From positions 23,532,001 through 23,596,000 of the forward strand of contig OU452198.1 of assembly GCA_911728435.2 (NCBI GenBank): a stretch of 64,000 nt of DNA, in the 5' to 3' direction. The stretch is from Apoderus coryli (taxonomy: Eukaryota; Arthropoda; Insecta; Coleoptera; Attelabidae). Below are positions 11,246 through 22,780 of the stretch, one piece after another; position 1 is the stretch's first letter; each line of letters starts with the position of its first letter. Position numbers and translations under genes: made by a program. The notes beneath the pieces are model-generated. The model was not told where the DNA came from. It worked only from the letters and a program-made list of their open reading frames with translations, and ran no database searches.

Positions 11246-13498
11246 TACCGGGTATTCCAGTAAGGGTGGACAGGTAGCATATCTCAGGAAATAATAGTCG
11301 TAGGACAATGGGAAAAAAATTCTTTTAGGGAAATTCACCATGGGCAATCGCTGGAAATAGTTTTTTAGTTCCTAACTATACCGCTAGGGGGCGTAATAGA
11401 TAGAGTAATGCGAAAAATGCATTTTTATTGAAAATTTCGGAATATAAGTTAGAAAATCAATACTACCACAGTAATGCTACTGAGATTCGGCATCTTTTTG
11501 GTGTATCACTCTTTATTGTGCTTGAAATAAAGGCAGCAGGGAAGGACGAAATTTTACCTATGATAATGTCTATAACTTTGGTTTGGCTTAACCGAATTTA
11601 TCAATCTAATTTTTGTTTAAGAACTCAAGCCTTGCTGATGAAGAAAAAAAATATTTTAAATCATAATTGTTTTTTGGGGCTCCGCTAGATGGCGATATTT
11701 GCGTCGCCTAAGGTTTTTTTGATTTTTCTTTAAAAACTTAAATGGAATGATACAAATATTTTATCAAAAATGAAAAGTAAATTGAATTTGCAACAAAAAA
11801 GTCCAAAACCGCACAGGAAAATCTTTATTCGTTTGAGAGTTATGGCCAAAAGAATGTTGTTCACCAAAATTCGTTGAAAAATCATGTATCTTTAATTTTC
11901 CGTGATCAAGAATGCCATGGGAAATAAAGAAATAGGTTTAAAATTTATTAAACTGATAGTTTAACAAATAAAAATAGTGAAAGATCCATTAAAATTACCA
12001 AAATGCAGAGCTTTCATAAAATTTGTTAAAAGAGGTAGATCTAGATACCCATGAAACAAAATTGGGAAGTTTCCATCCATGGAGATAAATAAATAAACGC
12101 GAATATGCTGCTAAATACGCTGACTACGATTCCACACCACACGTTTACACTGCATCTACTTTGATGGTCAACTTTCGGCATCCAATGAGGATTTGTTTGC
12201 GACCAATAATGCGTATGGTGTAAATTAACACTACCACAACTAGAAAAAATTGCTCAGTCCATAAAATCTGTGAGAGAAATTGCGGGTTTTCCGTGCACAT
12301 ATCTCTCACCCAATAACAAAAGTCTATAGGCGCTTCTTGTCAATATCGGCATCTGAAAGTGCCTGATGTAAAACCATACTGTAAGGATGCAGTTTAATAG
12401 ATTTTGAAATCCAATATGCTGAAGTGCGATTTATTCCTAAGTCTGAAGAAATGTCACTGACGTTTACATGAGGATTCGCTTCCACATACGCAAGAACGCT
12501 TATAATATTATCTTCACTGCTAACTGGACGTCTTCTGAGCGGGACTGGATCAACTCTTACACTTCCCGTTTCTCGTAAACGGACTGCTAACCGACGGACA
12601 CTTTTCTGCTATGGTGTCTTCGGTCAGGGTATTTAGCAGCATATTCGCGTTTATTTATTTGTCTCCATGTATGGAAACTTCCCAATTTTGTTTCATGGGT
12701 ATCTAGATCTACCTCTTTTAACAAATTTTATGAAAGCTCTGCATTTTGGTAATTTTAATGGAACTTTCATTATTTTTAATTGTTAAACTATCAGTTTAAT
12801 AAAGTTTAAACCTATTTCTTTATTTCCCATGGCATTCTTGATCACGGAAAATTAAAGATACATGATTTTTCAACGAATTTTGGTGAACAGCATTCTTTTG
12901 GCCATAACTCTCAAACGAATAAATATTTTCCTGTGTGGTTTTGGACTTTTTTGTTGCAAATTCAATTTACTTTTCATTTTTGATAAAATATTTGTATCAT
13001 TCCAATTAAGTTTTTAAAGAAAAATCAAAAAACCTTAGGCGATGCAAATATCGCCATCTAGCGGAGCCCCAAAAAACAATTATGATTTGAAATCTTTTTT
13101 TTCTTCATCAGCAAGGCTTGAGTTCTTAAACAAAAATTAGATTGATAAATTCGGTTAAGCCAAACCAAAGTTATACACATTATCATAGGTAAAATGTCGT
13201 CCTTCCCTGCTGCCTTTATTTCAAGGCCCACAATAAAGAGTGATACACCAAAAAGATGCCGAATTTCAGTAGCATTACTGTGGTAGTATTGTTTTTCTAA
13301 CTTATATTGCGAAATTTTCAATAAAAATGCGTTTTTCGCATTACTGTATCTATTACGCCCCTAGCGGTATAGTTAGGAACTAAAAAACTATTTCCAGCGA
13401 TTTCCCTTTGTCGATTTCCCTAAAAGAGTTTTTTTCCCATTGTCCTACGACCATTTCCTGAGATATGCTACCTGTCCACCCTAATGGAATACCCGGTA
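11246..13498. mobile_element. Giant foldback DNA transposon with ~870-bp inverted arms
   Basis: The left arm (11246-12118) and right arm (12629-13498) are reverse complements with scattered mismatches. Outer ends begin TACCGGGTATTCC and inner ends finish at GCGAATATGCTGCTAAATAC. The 510-bp centre holds transposase sequence. Each arm carries the same ~87-codon open frame, once per strand (11428-11688 plus, 13058-13321 minus). Its repetition in inverted orientation argues that it is arm sequence and not a gene. The right end runs into a TA microsatellite, consistent with TA-targeted integration of Tc1/mariner relatives, but no clean target duplication can be read. Confidence 0.85.
12119..12650 (-). 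pseudogene. Tc1/IS630-like (DUF4817-type) transposase fragment
   Basis: The minus strand reads the N-terminal half of an insect transposase family. A helix-turn-helix entry begins EYAAKYPDRRHH (split by the inner arm end), followed by RVDPVPLRRRPVSSEDNI and VNVSDISSDLGINRTSAYWI. A stop and frame changes follow, then a catalytic-domain stretch containing WTEQ where the family usually has a T-D-E motif with the first catalytic Asp, and NPHWMPKVDHQ with VNVWCGIV. It ends abruptly at 12119 where the inverted arm begins, so the rest of the DDE domain is lost. It cannot be active. Assignment is from motif recognition. Confidence 0.75.
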
Positions 13499-13519
13499 TA
13501 TATATATATATATATATAT
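13497..13519. repeat. (TA)n microsatellite
   Basis: An uninterrupted TA run flanks the right end of the foldback element. Confidence 0.95.
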
Positions 13520-13839
13520 CTTGAGACTTTACTGCGTCTTTACATATTCAAACCTTATGGCGTCCCTGGAAGGGCTATAGTTAGAGCAAATCTGATTCAA
13601 GTATATTAATCAGCGAATTTTTTTATCGGGGGAAACGGATTTTCGTATTGATTGGAGCAACTTTTAATATACAAATTTTTAGGTCGTGCTATCATTACTA
13701 GCTCCTTTCATCTTGCTATCATTACCAACTCCAAAATATATTTTTTCCTCGTTTCTACGGATATTGCAGCGTCCGACAGTGCTGCCGCATCGTTATTTTC
13801 TCTCTTTTTCGAGGGATTTTAAATTAGTAGACCTATAAA
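13520..13839. other. Non-coding spacer
   Basis: No frame or recognised element. It contains the first GCGTCC-type words (AGCGTCCGAC, TACGTCCCTC further on) that become regular in the following array. Confidence 0.5.
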
Positions 13840-16004
13840 TTAACACGATTGTATATAATACTACGTCCCTCAAGAAAATATATTATATATAATGAAAACC
13901 TACATAACACGCATACAATATTGCATCCGTTCATGTTTCGACATGTCAATGAACAACGTTTTTTCTAAGTTATTTTTTGCTGATATGTTACGGCGCCCCA
14001 AAAATATATATTTAAATTGAGGTTATGTTTAGTCTAGGTTAGCCTCATTCAATTATTTACTTACATACTTTGCTGCATCAATTTGTTAAATATATTATAT
14101 ATTATAACCAACATAACATATTCTACATATAATACTACATCCGTTCTAAAAATAGAATAGTTTTTATAAGGGTTTTTTTTTATTAAGCTGCAACAATCTC
14201 TACTATACTTTTAAATTTGAAATTAGTTGTATTTAGCAAGTTCCAGCCACATACAATCATGCGTCCAAATAAAAATTGATAGATTAGGTTTAGCATGGGT
14301 TAAAGTTATTTAATTATTGGCATACTTTGCTGCGTCTTTTTCTTAGATATATTGTATACTATAACCAAAATATCATATTCTACATACTGCATCCGTTCTA
14401 AAAATAGAATCGTTTTTATAACATTTTTTTTGTTACTAAACTGCAGCAATTAAAAATTCTTAGGTTAGGTTTAGCTTGGGTTAGAGTTATTTAATTATTT
14501 GCATACTTTGTTGCATCCATTTTTTAGATATATTGTATACTATAACCAACATAAAATATTCTACATAATATGATGCTGCATCCGTTTTCAAAATAGAATA
14601 GTTTTTTATTAAGTTTTTTCTTACTAAACTGCAACAATCCCTACCATACTTTTAAATTTGCGATTAGTCTGCATTTAACATGTTCCATCTGCATACACTC
14701 TTGCGTCCAATTAAAAATTCTTAGGTTGGGTTTAGCTTGGGTTAGAGTTATTTAATTATTTGCATACTTTGTTGCATCCATTTGTTAGATATATTGTATA
14801 CTATATCCAACATAACATATTGTACATAATATAATACTGCATCCGTTCTAAAAATAGAATAGTTTTTTCAAGAAGTTTTTTCTTACTAAACTGCAACAAT
14901 CCCTACCATACTTTTAAATTTGCGATTACTCTTCATTGAACATGTTCCGACTGCATACACTCTTGCGTCCGATTAAAAATTCTTAGGATGTGTTTAGCTT
15001 GGGTTAGAGTTATTTAATTATTTGCATACTTTGTTGCATCCATTTGTTATATATAGTGCATACTATAACCAACATAACATATTCTACATATAATACTGCA
15101 TCCGTTCTAAAAATAGATTAGTAGTTTTAATCAAGTTTTTTCTTATTAAACTGCAACAATCCCTACTATACTTTTAAATTTGAGTTTAGTGTGCATTTGG
15201 CATGTTCCACCTCCATACACTCTTGCGTCCAATTAAAAATTGTTAGGTTAGGTTTAGCTTGGGGTAGAGTTATTTAATTATATGCATACTTTGCTGCATC
15301 CATTTGTTATATATAGTGTATACTATAACCAACATAACATATTCTACATATAATACTGCATCCGTTCTAAAAATAGAATATTTTTTTCAACAAGTTTTTT
15401 CTTATTAAACTGCAGCAATCCCTACCCTACTTTTAAATTTTCGATTACTCTGCATTTAGCATGTTCCGACTGCATACACTCTTACGTCCGATTAAAAATC
15501 TTAGGTTGGGTTTAGCTTGGGTTAGAGTTGTTAAATTATTTGCATACTTTGTTGCATCCATTTGTTATATATAGTGTATACTATAACCAACATAACATAT
15601 TCTACATATAATACTGCATCCATTCTAAAAATAGAATAGTTTTTTATCAAGTTTTTTCTTACTAAACTGCAACAATCCCTACCATACTTTTAAATTTGCG
15701 ATTCGTCTGCATTTAACGTGTTCCACCTGCATACACTCTTGCGTCCAAATAAAAATTCTTAGGTTGGGTTTAGCTTGGGTTAGAGTTACTTAATTATTTG
15801 CATACTTTGTTGCATCCATTTGTTAGATATATTGTATACTATAACCAACATAAAATATTCTACATATGATAATGCATCCGTTCTAATAGAATAGTTTTTT
15901 TAGCAATCGCTACTATACTTTTAAATTTGAGTTTAGTGCGCATTTAGCATGTTCCACCTCCATACACTCTTGCGTCCAATTAAAAATGTTTAGGTTAGGT
16001 TTAG
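13840..16004. repeat. ~260-bp tandem repeat array with TGCRTCC words
   Basis: Units can be followed by TTGCGTCC-like words near 14261, 14702, 14964, 15226, 15483, 15738 and 15970, giving a spacing of about 232-262 bp where regular. Earlier copies are degraded and shortened. Each unit has a TTAGGTTAGGTTTAGCTTGG segment (two arthropod telomere-like TTAGG words), a TGCATACTTTGTTGCATCC segment, a TGCATCCGTTC segment and a poly-T stretch. No credible gene lies inside. The last unit is cut at 16004, where a non-LTR retrotransposon fragment starts. Confidence 0.9.
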
Positions 16005-18640
16005 CTAACCACGATCTTGAGTGGAGAGTAAACCAAGTCAGTGAAGCAATAATGGAAGCTTTTGACTCCAATTGCCCACTCACACTGCAAGCTGTTAAAG
16101 CAAGTAAGGACGCTCCTTGGTGGAATGACAACTGTCAAAACTCAGGCTTGAGGTCCGTTGACTTTTTCATAAAGCCAAACGTGACGGAAATTGACAGGGT
16201 ACACTAACGGGTTAACTTCGAATAATAACAAAAATCAGGGTGGTCAAAAGACTGCCTTTCAAACCTTTTTTGAAAATATCGCTTCCATTTGTACAGGGGC
16301 GAAGAAACCCAACGGTGGTACCTACCAGCCATCCTACTCCTTGAGACTCGGGTAGTAGATCAAACTCCTCAAATGAATTAGAAGCGGAATCCACCAGAAA
16401 TCCTCACAAGGAAGCCTGAGACATTTCTAAGAAAATCTTTACGAACACACGACTGGAGTGGGCCATGAACACTTTACAACCATAAAATGCGCCAGGAGTT
16501 GATGAGATTTGCCCTGTTCTCTTACAAAGAGGAATAGAGCAAATCCTGCCACACCTAATATAACAAAAAACAGTTTGGCTTTGGGATACATACCGGGAAA
16601 TTGACGCGAAGGGCAAAAGTCACTTTCATACCAAAAATAGGAAAATAATACTGGACTGACACCAAGTCTTTTCGACCTCGAGATCTCTCACATCGTGTTT
16701 TCTAAAAACAATAGAAGAAGTATTAGATAACAATATCAGAACGGATACTCTGCAGCACGCTCCCTTGCAGGGCAGGGCAGCCAGCATGCGTATAGAGCAA
16801 GCAGATTTACAGAGACTATTCTGTATCAGCTCACAGACATCGTCCGAAGGTCTTTGGATAACAAAGAAGCAGCAATCTGCGCCTTTTTGAACATCTATGG
16901 AGCGTTCGATAACACACCACATGCGTCTGTGGAGGGAAGAGGGGTGAACAAAACCATCACTAGGATGCTTACTACAAGAAGAGCTGAGACAAAAGTGGGA
17001 GACCAAAACACTACCATCAGAGCAACTCACAGTGTCCTGAAGGAGTAGTAACCTCCCCCTTTCTGTGGAGCCTGGTAGTACTCGAACTACTGTATAAACT
17101 GACAGATCAAGGCATAGAATGTATAGAATATGCTGACGATATTGTCATAGTAGCCAGGGGCAAATTGAAAGCAGTTTGGGTGGGTAACATAATACAAAAG
17201 TGTCTCCGGATAACTGAGTAACGGTGTACATCTGTGGGGTTGAGCATAAATTCAGTAAAAACCGCAATTATAACATTCACTAGAACGAGGAAACTCTAAA
17301 TATCAGACGAATTAGCCTGAATTATGAGGTCATTGAACAGAAGTCTGAAGTAAAATATCTAGGAATCACCCTTGATATTAAACTTCTTTGTAATAAGCAT
17401 ATTGAAATAGCGGTTAATATAAAGCAACAAAAGCTCTGATGGTGTTCAGAAATCTGGGAGACTTGGGCTGTTATCCCAAAATACTGCGGTGGATGTACAT
17501 CATGATTGTGATACCTATCATAACATATGGGGCAATAGTCTGGCACTTGATAGGGTACAAAGACTAGGAGGCATATGCATTAGTGGGGCGATGATAAACG
17601 TGTCCAACTAGGGCACTAGAGATTATTACGAATTTCACACTTTTGCACTTGGTGATAGAAAGATCAGTAAATAAATGAATGGACATATCTGATCAAACAA
17701 ATCACGTCTCTAAACCTCGCTAGTGACAAAACTAAGAAAAAATATAACTTTCAGAAGAACTTCACTACAACGTTAAGTCACCAGAGGAACTGGGAAAGGA
17801 ACTTACACACCGGAAAACTTAGAGAAAACACTATCAAATGACGGCTCCAAAAACCATTAAATGGACAAAAGCAAAGTATTTGGGCCTGGCACCAAATACT
17901 CAGAATCAATGGGAATATACTCCAGCGTTTTCCAAGCGGAAATTCATGCAATCGGTAGATGCGTGCAAATTAACCTTTACGGTGCGACATTGTGATCCAC
18001 ACAACCGACAACATTATCGCTGAGTTCATATGTCATTAGCTCAAAAATGGGAATGCTTAAGAGGTCTTCTAACTTAGCAACAATAACAGAGTTTCCCTTG
18101 TTTGGATACCGGAAATTCTAGTATCAGGGGAAACGATGCCGCCAATAAGTTAGCAAAACAGGGTGTGTCATCTCTTTTGTTAGGTCTGAACCGTTCTGCG
18201 ACTTATGGAAACACACCTTCAAGGAGAAGTTCAGAATTAAGAAGGAACTGACAGAGTAATACTCAGGCAAAATCTACCTGGATTGATACACTCCAAGAAA
18301 TTCCTTGGAAACTTCAACCAAGAAAGATCGAAGATCTGTTTGGATATCAGGCTACGTATTCTTACAGGACATTGGCGTCTTAGGAAACATATGGCAAAGT
18401 TAGGCCTTGAAGAGGCCGATGACTACAGATTCTGTAGGGAGGCTGAAGAAACTTTTGATCACCTAGTACCAGAATACACCGCTTTCAGAAGCCAACACAA
18501 GAAATACTTGGGGCATGAAATCGTGCAAGCTGGAGACGTGTTGTCCCAAAAAACCGCCAAGTTACTTGAGTTCAAAATAATTCAAAAGAAGTACACAATC
18601 AAGATACAAATTAATTACGCATAAATTGGATAACAATATC
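16005..18640 (+). pseudogene. Degenerate non-LTR retrotransposon ORF2 (RT and RNase H)
   Basis: The sequence reads across many frameshifts and stops. In order: a linker with DAPWWNDNC (about 16110), APGVDEICP at the RT entry (about 16490), a segment with TIEEVLDNNIRT (about 16705), the RT motif CAFLNIYGAFDNTPHA (about 16880), the catalytic box YADD (17129-17140) in an EYADDIVIVARGK context, and KYLGITLDIKL (about 17350). An RNase H-like stretch follows (17840-18180), then a C-terminal region with LTGHWRLRKHMAKLGL and a Cys-rich FCREAEETFDHL segment (18350-18470). Presence of RNase H and this tail points to an I/R1/Loa-type lineage. The 5' part (ORF1 and most of the endonuclease) is missing, which is normal for 5'-truncated insertions. 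Long decayed. Confidence 0.8.
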
Positions 18641-18749
18641 ATAACATTCTACACTATTACAAAGCAATATAAGACAATACATCAATTAGGTACCTATCAA
18701 ATAAGTGCCTTACTGAGCCCAAAAAGGTTCTTCCAGGGCAACAAAATTA

Positions 18750-19250
18750 AAAAAAGCGTCACCTCACTGTCATTGGCAAGACGAACCGAGCGCGCCAAGA
18801 ACGAATTGCAACCACAATTTTTTCTGGAATGTGTTTGATGACACCAGGGCTCGCAAGTGTTGAACGATATAAAACACGAATTTCAATGTTGCTTAAAAGA
18901 TCAGGACATGTCAACCTTCCATTGATAAGATGGTAGAATTAAATCAAATAATGGCGTTGACCACTCAGCGTGTCAATGCCAAGATAGGACTTTAAGTCAG
19001 CATATAATTCAAAACGATCATCAAATACCACCAAGTCAATATGCAGTTTGTAGGCAAGGTATCTGAGAAATTTGTGCTGCACACGCTCACTTTTCACTAG
19101 GTGTACAGCATAATGTGAAGATCAAACGCTGAGGCATACTCAAGGCATGGTCTGACCAAACTTGTGTAAAGAAGGTTCAGAGAATTAACATGCATAAACC
19201 CCCGTGACCAGCGTTTAATGCCAGCAACCTTGACTATTGAAGTTATATGT
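18750..19250 (-). pseudogene. Antisense non-LTR reverse-transcriptase C-terminal fragment
   Basis: The minus strand gives, across frameshifts, NSLNLLYTSLVRPCLEYAS (about 19150), HKFLRYLAYKLHIDLVVFDD (about 19050) and DLLSNIEIRVLYRSTLASPG (about 18860). These are the post-catalytic thumb/tail signatures of CR1/Jockey-type non-LTR elements. It is a different lineage from the plus-strand fragment to its left and also from the copies at 47-61 kb. Only the last ~165 codons remain. Confidence 0.75.
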
Positions 19251-20112
19251 GGAATACAAAAATCAAACCATTATCAAGCATAACTCCCATATCTAGTTTA
19301 GTCATTTAATTTTGATATCAAAAAGGACACGAAAGAATATTTATCACCGCTTTCCTATTAATTCAATAAGGTTTTCGTTTTTTGTTTTATTTTAATTTCT
19401 GAAGTAGCTCGGTTTATGTTGTCATTTTTGGTTGGTATAAACATTTCAGTTTTGGTGTTAATATTGTTATGTGAGAGAATGTCGTGCCTGTTTATGTTTT
19501 TTATATTTGTTTATAAAATATTTTTGTTTAGTTTTTTAAATGAACAGATATCTGGGTTTTATATTTTGTAAAACATTTATATTTAATTAATCCTTCCTAA
19601 TCAATATTAAAATACATTTTTTTTGTCTGTCTAACACGATTCCCTCAAAAAATGCTAGTAAATAATGTAAATACCTATCATATCAAACTTGTTCGAATGA
19701 AATAAATGTTAAAATGCGAGAGGGTGAAAAGAAAATAAGCAAACAATGTTGCCACATCAGGGACGCACTAATGTATACTTTCCCATATATAATTCTTTAA
19801 ATGTATATAACATCAGAGCCCTCTACGGCAACACGCTGAACCTTCATAGGAATTTTTGTATGATGCTGCGTCCCTTTTTGTTCCAATTTTACAGTCTTCT
19901 GGAGATCTACCGGAAAATATAATATCAAATATATGCAAGCTGAGTAGCAATCCGACGAGTCCATCTAAAAATCATAGTCGGATCTGCTCACAGAGCGAAG
20001 ATATAAGGCCGTGACTTTAGTGCGTCCTATATACGGACGCAGCAATTCTTCGGATGCAATATTAACCGTAAAAGGGCGTAATACGGACGTAGCATTGATA
20101 GCAGGATATATA
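19251..20112. other. A+T-rich spacer
   Basis: No supported gene. From about 19860 to 20100 the words GCTGCGTCCC, GTGCGTCC, GGACGCAGC and GGACGTAGC recur on both strands, echoing the TGCRTCC words of the array at 13.8-16 kb. Confidence 0.5.
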
Positions 20113-20233
20113 TATAAGCTAAGGGAAAATATTCACTTAAAGTGACTCAACTAGTAGTTGAATAAATTCTATATATATTATATAGAAAAGCCAAATGAAG
20201 AAAACGAACGTTTGTAAGTTGGAAAAAACATTC

Positions 20234-20305
20234 GCTTCAGGTGGGAATCGAACCCACGTCTCACGCTTTCCGGGCATTTGCTCTACACCATTGAGCTACC
20301 GAAGC
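20234..20305 (-). tRNA. tRNA-like gene or SINE head, copy 1
   Basis: A 72-nt cloverleaf-like sequence. The acceptor GCTTCGG pairs with CTGAAGC, the D stem is GCTC/GAGC, and the T stem GTGGG/CCCAC encloses TTCGATT. Box A (TAGCTCAATGG) and box B (GGTTCGATTCC) fit RNA polymerase III consensus. The anticodon loop reads CCGGAAA, so position 33 is C instead of U and the nominal anticodon GGA (Ser) does not fit a molecule with a 4-nt variable loop. Probably a pseudo-tRNA or SINE head. Confidence 0.55.
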
Positions 20306-20598
20306 ACTGGTGATAGTAGTGCATAAACGCGATACTATTATACCAATGTCCCCTCCAACTCACAAACGCTATGCTGTTTTGTGGTTCTGCTATTGTCTCG
20401 ACCTTCAGTTCCAAGGCATCAAAGACACAGACCACGTCGCATTGTTTCTTCTATTGCATGTCCTGCACGTCATATTAAATAAGCTAAGGGAAAATATTCA
20501 CTTAAAGTGACTCAACTAGTAGTTGAATAAATTCTATATATATTATATAGAAAAGCCAAATGAAGAAAACGAACGTTTGTAAGTTGGAAAAAACATTC

Positions 20599-20642
20599 GC
20601 TTCAGGTGGGAATCGAACCCACGTCTCACGCTTTCCGGGCAT
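20599..20642 (-). pseudogene. tRNA-like 3' half, copy 2
   Basis: This is the 3' part of the same tRNA-like sequence (T arm, anticodon 3' side, acceptor 3' strand). It is cut in the anticodon loop at the centre of the inverted cluster, where the sequence jumps to the opposite-strand leader. Confidence 0.8.
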
Positions 20643-20741
20643 ACAGACAGACAATAGCAGAACCACAAAACAGCATAGCGTTTGTCAGTTGGAGGGGACA
20701 TTGGTATAATAGTATCGCGTTTATGCACTACTATCACCAGT

Positions 20742-20813
20742 GCTTCGGTAGCTCAATGGTGTAGAGCAAATGCCCAGAAAGCGTGAGACGTGGGTTCGAT
20801 TCCCACCTGAAGC
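20742..20813 (+). tRNA. tRNA-like gene or SINE head, copy 3
   Basis: Same 72-nt fold as copy 1, with the anticodon loop CCAGAAA (nominal AGA). The difference from the other copies falls in the anticodon, and box A and box B are intact. The atypical loop argues against a working tRNA. Confidence 0.5.
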
Positions 20814-21106
20814 GAATGTTTTTTTAAACTTACAAACGTTCGTTTTCTTCATTTGGCTTTTCTATATAATATATATAGAATTTATTCAACTACTAGTTGA
20901 GTCACTTTAAGTGAATATTTTCCCTTATCTTATTTAATACGATGTGCAGGACATGCAATAGAAGAAACAATGCGACGTGGTCTGTGTCTTTGATGCCTTC
21001 GAACTGAAGGTCGAGACAATAGCAGAACCACAAAACAGCATAGCGTTTGTGAGTTGGAGGGGACATTGGTATAATAGTATCGCGTTTATGCACTACTATC
21101 ACCAGT

Positions 21107-21178
21107 GCTTCGGTAGCTCAATGGTGTAGAGCAAATGCCCGGAAAGCGTGAGACGTGGGTTCGATTCCCACCTGAAGC
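21107..21178 (+). tRNA. tRNA-like gene or SINE head, copy 4
   Basis: Identical in sequence to copy 1 over 72 nt but on the plus strand. Loop CCGGAAA, boxes A and B intact. Same doubts about function. Confidence 0.55.
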
Positions 21179-21225
21179 GAATGTTTTTTCCAACTTAAAA
21201 ACGTTCGTTTTCTTCATTTGGCTTT

Positions 21226-22059
21226 TCTATATATAAATAAATCCGCATATCTATTTTGATTCCTTTCACATTGGAACCTTTCTACATCCCCTAGAAGGAG
21301 TGGGTTTAGAAGAAAACTATCCGCGTATATTGGATAACCCGCCGATATGTGGCGCAACTGACTACTTTTGATGTCTAAATTGTAAAAATTGAAATATACA
21401 TTTTTTCACATATAGCATCTTTTTGTATCTTTACAAAATACGGTTTTCTTGATTCCAGGCTGTATGATTTCATAATCCGCACAATTTTGTGTCCAATTTT
21501 CAATATATTTTTCATTTTACAAACTATTTTGTATCTGGCGTTGTTGCCAAGTGATACTCATTTCTGTTAAGATTAAATATTCATACATGATACGTTTTTA
21601 ACTCTATTTACAGTATATTTGTATTTTTTGGTGAAAATGATTATATCTTTAAAAATTAAGCATTAAATTTGCAAATGTACAGTGTGGTCAATTTATCTTG
21701 ATATCATTTTGATTATTTGATGTATTTTTTTTATTTTCAAAGATAGAATGCCGAACGAAAAATGTATTGTAGGGTATCTTGCTAAGTTTTTTGCTAGTAA
21801 AAAACCAAAAGACTGTCATTTTGGAACAGATACGAGCACAAGTGCGTTTTTTTAACACGCAGTTTATTGAACGCTCGTTAAAGACTGTGGTTTATTCTGA
21901 TTTTATTGATATATGACACTTTATGTATTGTATCAGTAGTTTTCGATTAATTTGAAAAAAATGACCGAATGAAATAAAACGCCAACACTTTAACACTCAG
22001 GCCTATGGAACGATAAACGTCAGTATGAGACTCATTTTGTTCTAATAATTGTACGTCAG
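21226..22059. other. A+T-rich spacer
   Basis: No supported gene. Words such as TTTTGATTCC and ATCAAAATAGTG herald the satellite that resumes at 22060. Confidence 0.4.
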
Positions 22060-22107
22060 GTTATATGAAATCAAAATAGTGTGCCGTATCAAACGGCATG
22101 ATTACTA
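22060..22107. repeat. Left flank of the ~137-bp satellite, split by a transposon
   Basis: It reads TCAAAATAGTGTGCCGTATC and continues to the target dinucleotide TA at 22106-22107. The same satellite resumes right after the transposon at 23684. Confidence 0.75.
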
Positions 22108-22429
22108 GGGTGGGCCGAAAATATGGATTTTTAAATTTATTTTCGGAATAGTGAAAAAAAGTTGCATTTTGTTATTACAAAAAAAAAAGTTAATACAACT
22201 TTTTTTGATTGAAGTGCATCTTCTGCCCCCTACCATAACCTAAAATTATAAAAATGTCTGAAATTCAAAATTTTGTATTTCGATATGGAATAGCTTGAAT
22301 GGGCTTCCTTTGGATATGTTAATCAAAACATGTATGTAAACTTTTTTTCTATCAGTTTATATTCTGCCCCCTACCGGCCCTACAACCTTAGAAAAAAAAA
22401 ATAACGACTTTTTTGATCGAACGAGGTTA

Positions 22430-22780
22430 AGTAGATGATGAGCTGAGTTTTCCTGGATTCTGGTTCGCTAAGCCCGCCGAACAATGACCTTAAGATATTC
22501 CGAGGCAAATTTTGTTAAAGTACCTCTGATCAATACATATGTCACAAAATTTTACTTCTGGTAATTTGCAGTCAATAATTTCATATTTTATAACTGGTAA
22601 ATTTTCACAGTGGGCTGTAAGCTTTCCCAGTCGCACTGAAATCGCCTTAGGACCCGTTGTTTGTCCATTATTATGTCTTAAAGGTAGCTCATTGCCATGA
22701 AGCTGACAGACGACTGGTTTTAAAGGATGTCCTAACTTTGATTCAAGTTGAGCTATGACTCCTTTTTTTGATCCGGTGTT
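22430..22780 (-). pseudogene. Fragment of an arthropod/cnidarian transposon-associated protein family
   Basis: The minus strand reads KGVIAQLESKLGHPLKPVVC followed by QLHGNELPLRHNNGQTTGPK, then IKYEIIDCKLPEVKFCDI and a short tail with GILRSLFGGLSEP. The C-LH-NELPLRH and TTGPK pattern matches, from memory, a repeated family of uncharacterised proteins in arthropod and Hydra genomes that I believe to be transposon-derived. Both ends are lost. The precise biochemical role is unknown to me. Confidence 0.5.

Larger units (their letters stand above)
20113..21225. repeat. Inverted cluster of four tRNA-headed repeat units
   Basis: Two units point left (20113-20480; 20484-20645, incomplete) and two point right (20646-20935; 20936-21225), mirror-imaged about position 20645. 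Each full unit is a ~170-bp leader, a 72-bp tRNA-like sequence and a ~120-bp tail containing CAACTAGTAGTTG and TATATAATATATATAG. The same 64-66-codon frames appear in all units and are just leader sequence. Arrangement and near-identity suggest recent inverted duplication of either a tRNA locus or a tRNA-derived SINE. Confidence 0.85.

Noticed and set aside
11428..11688. 86-codon frame in the foldback arms
   Set aside because: It occurs once per arm on opposite strands and has no family resemblance; an arm by-product.
13840..16004. CRISPR-like array
   Set aside because: Units are ~260 bp with no short repeat/spacer structure, and the genome is eukaryotic; it is an ordinary tandem satellite.
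20234..20305. Functional tRNA-Ser gene
   Set aside because: Anticodon GGA/AGA would mean Ser, but there is no long variable arm and position 33 is C; kept only as tRNA-like.
20310..20510. 66-codon frame beside the tRNA-like copies
   Set aside because: It recurs with the repeat unit in both orientations and crosses unit boundaries; not a gene.
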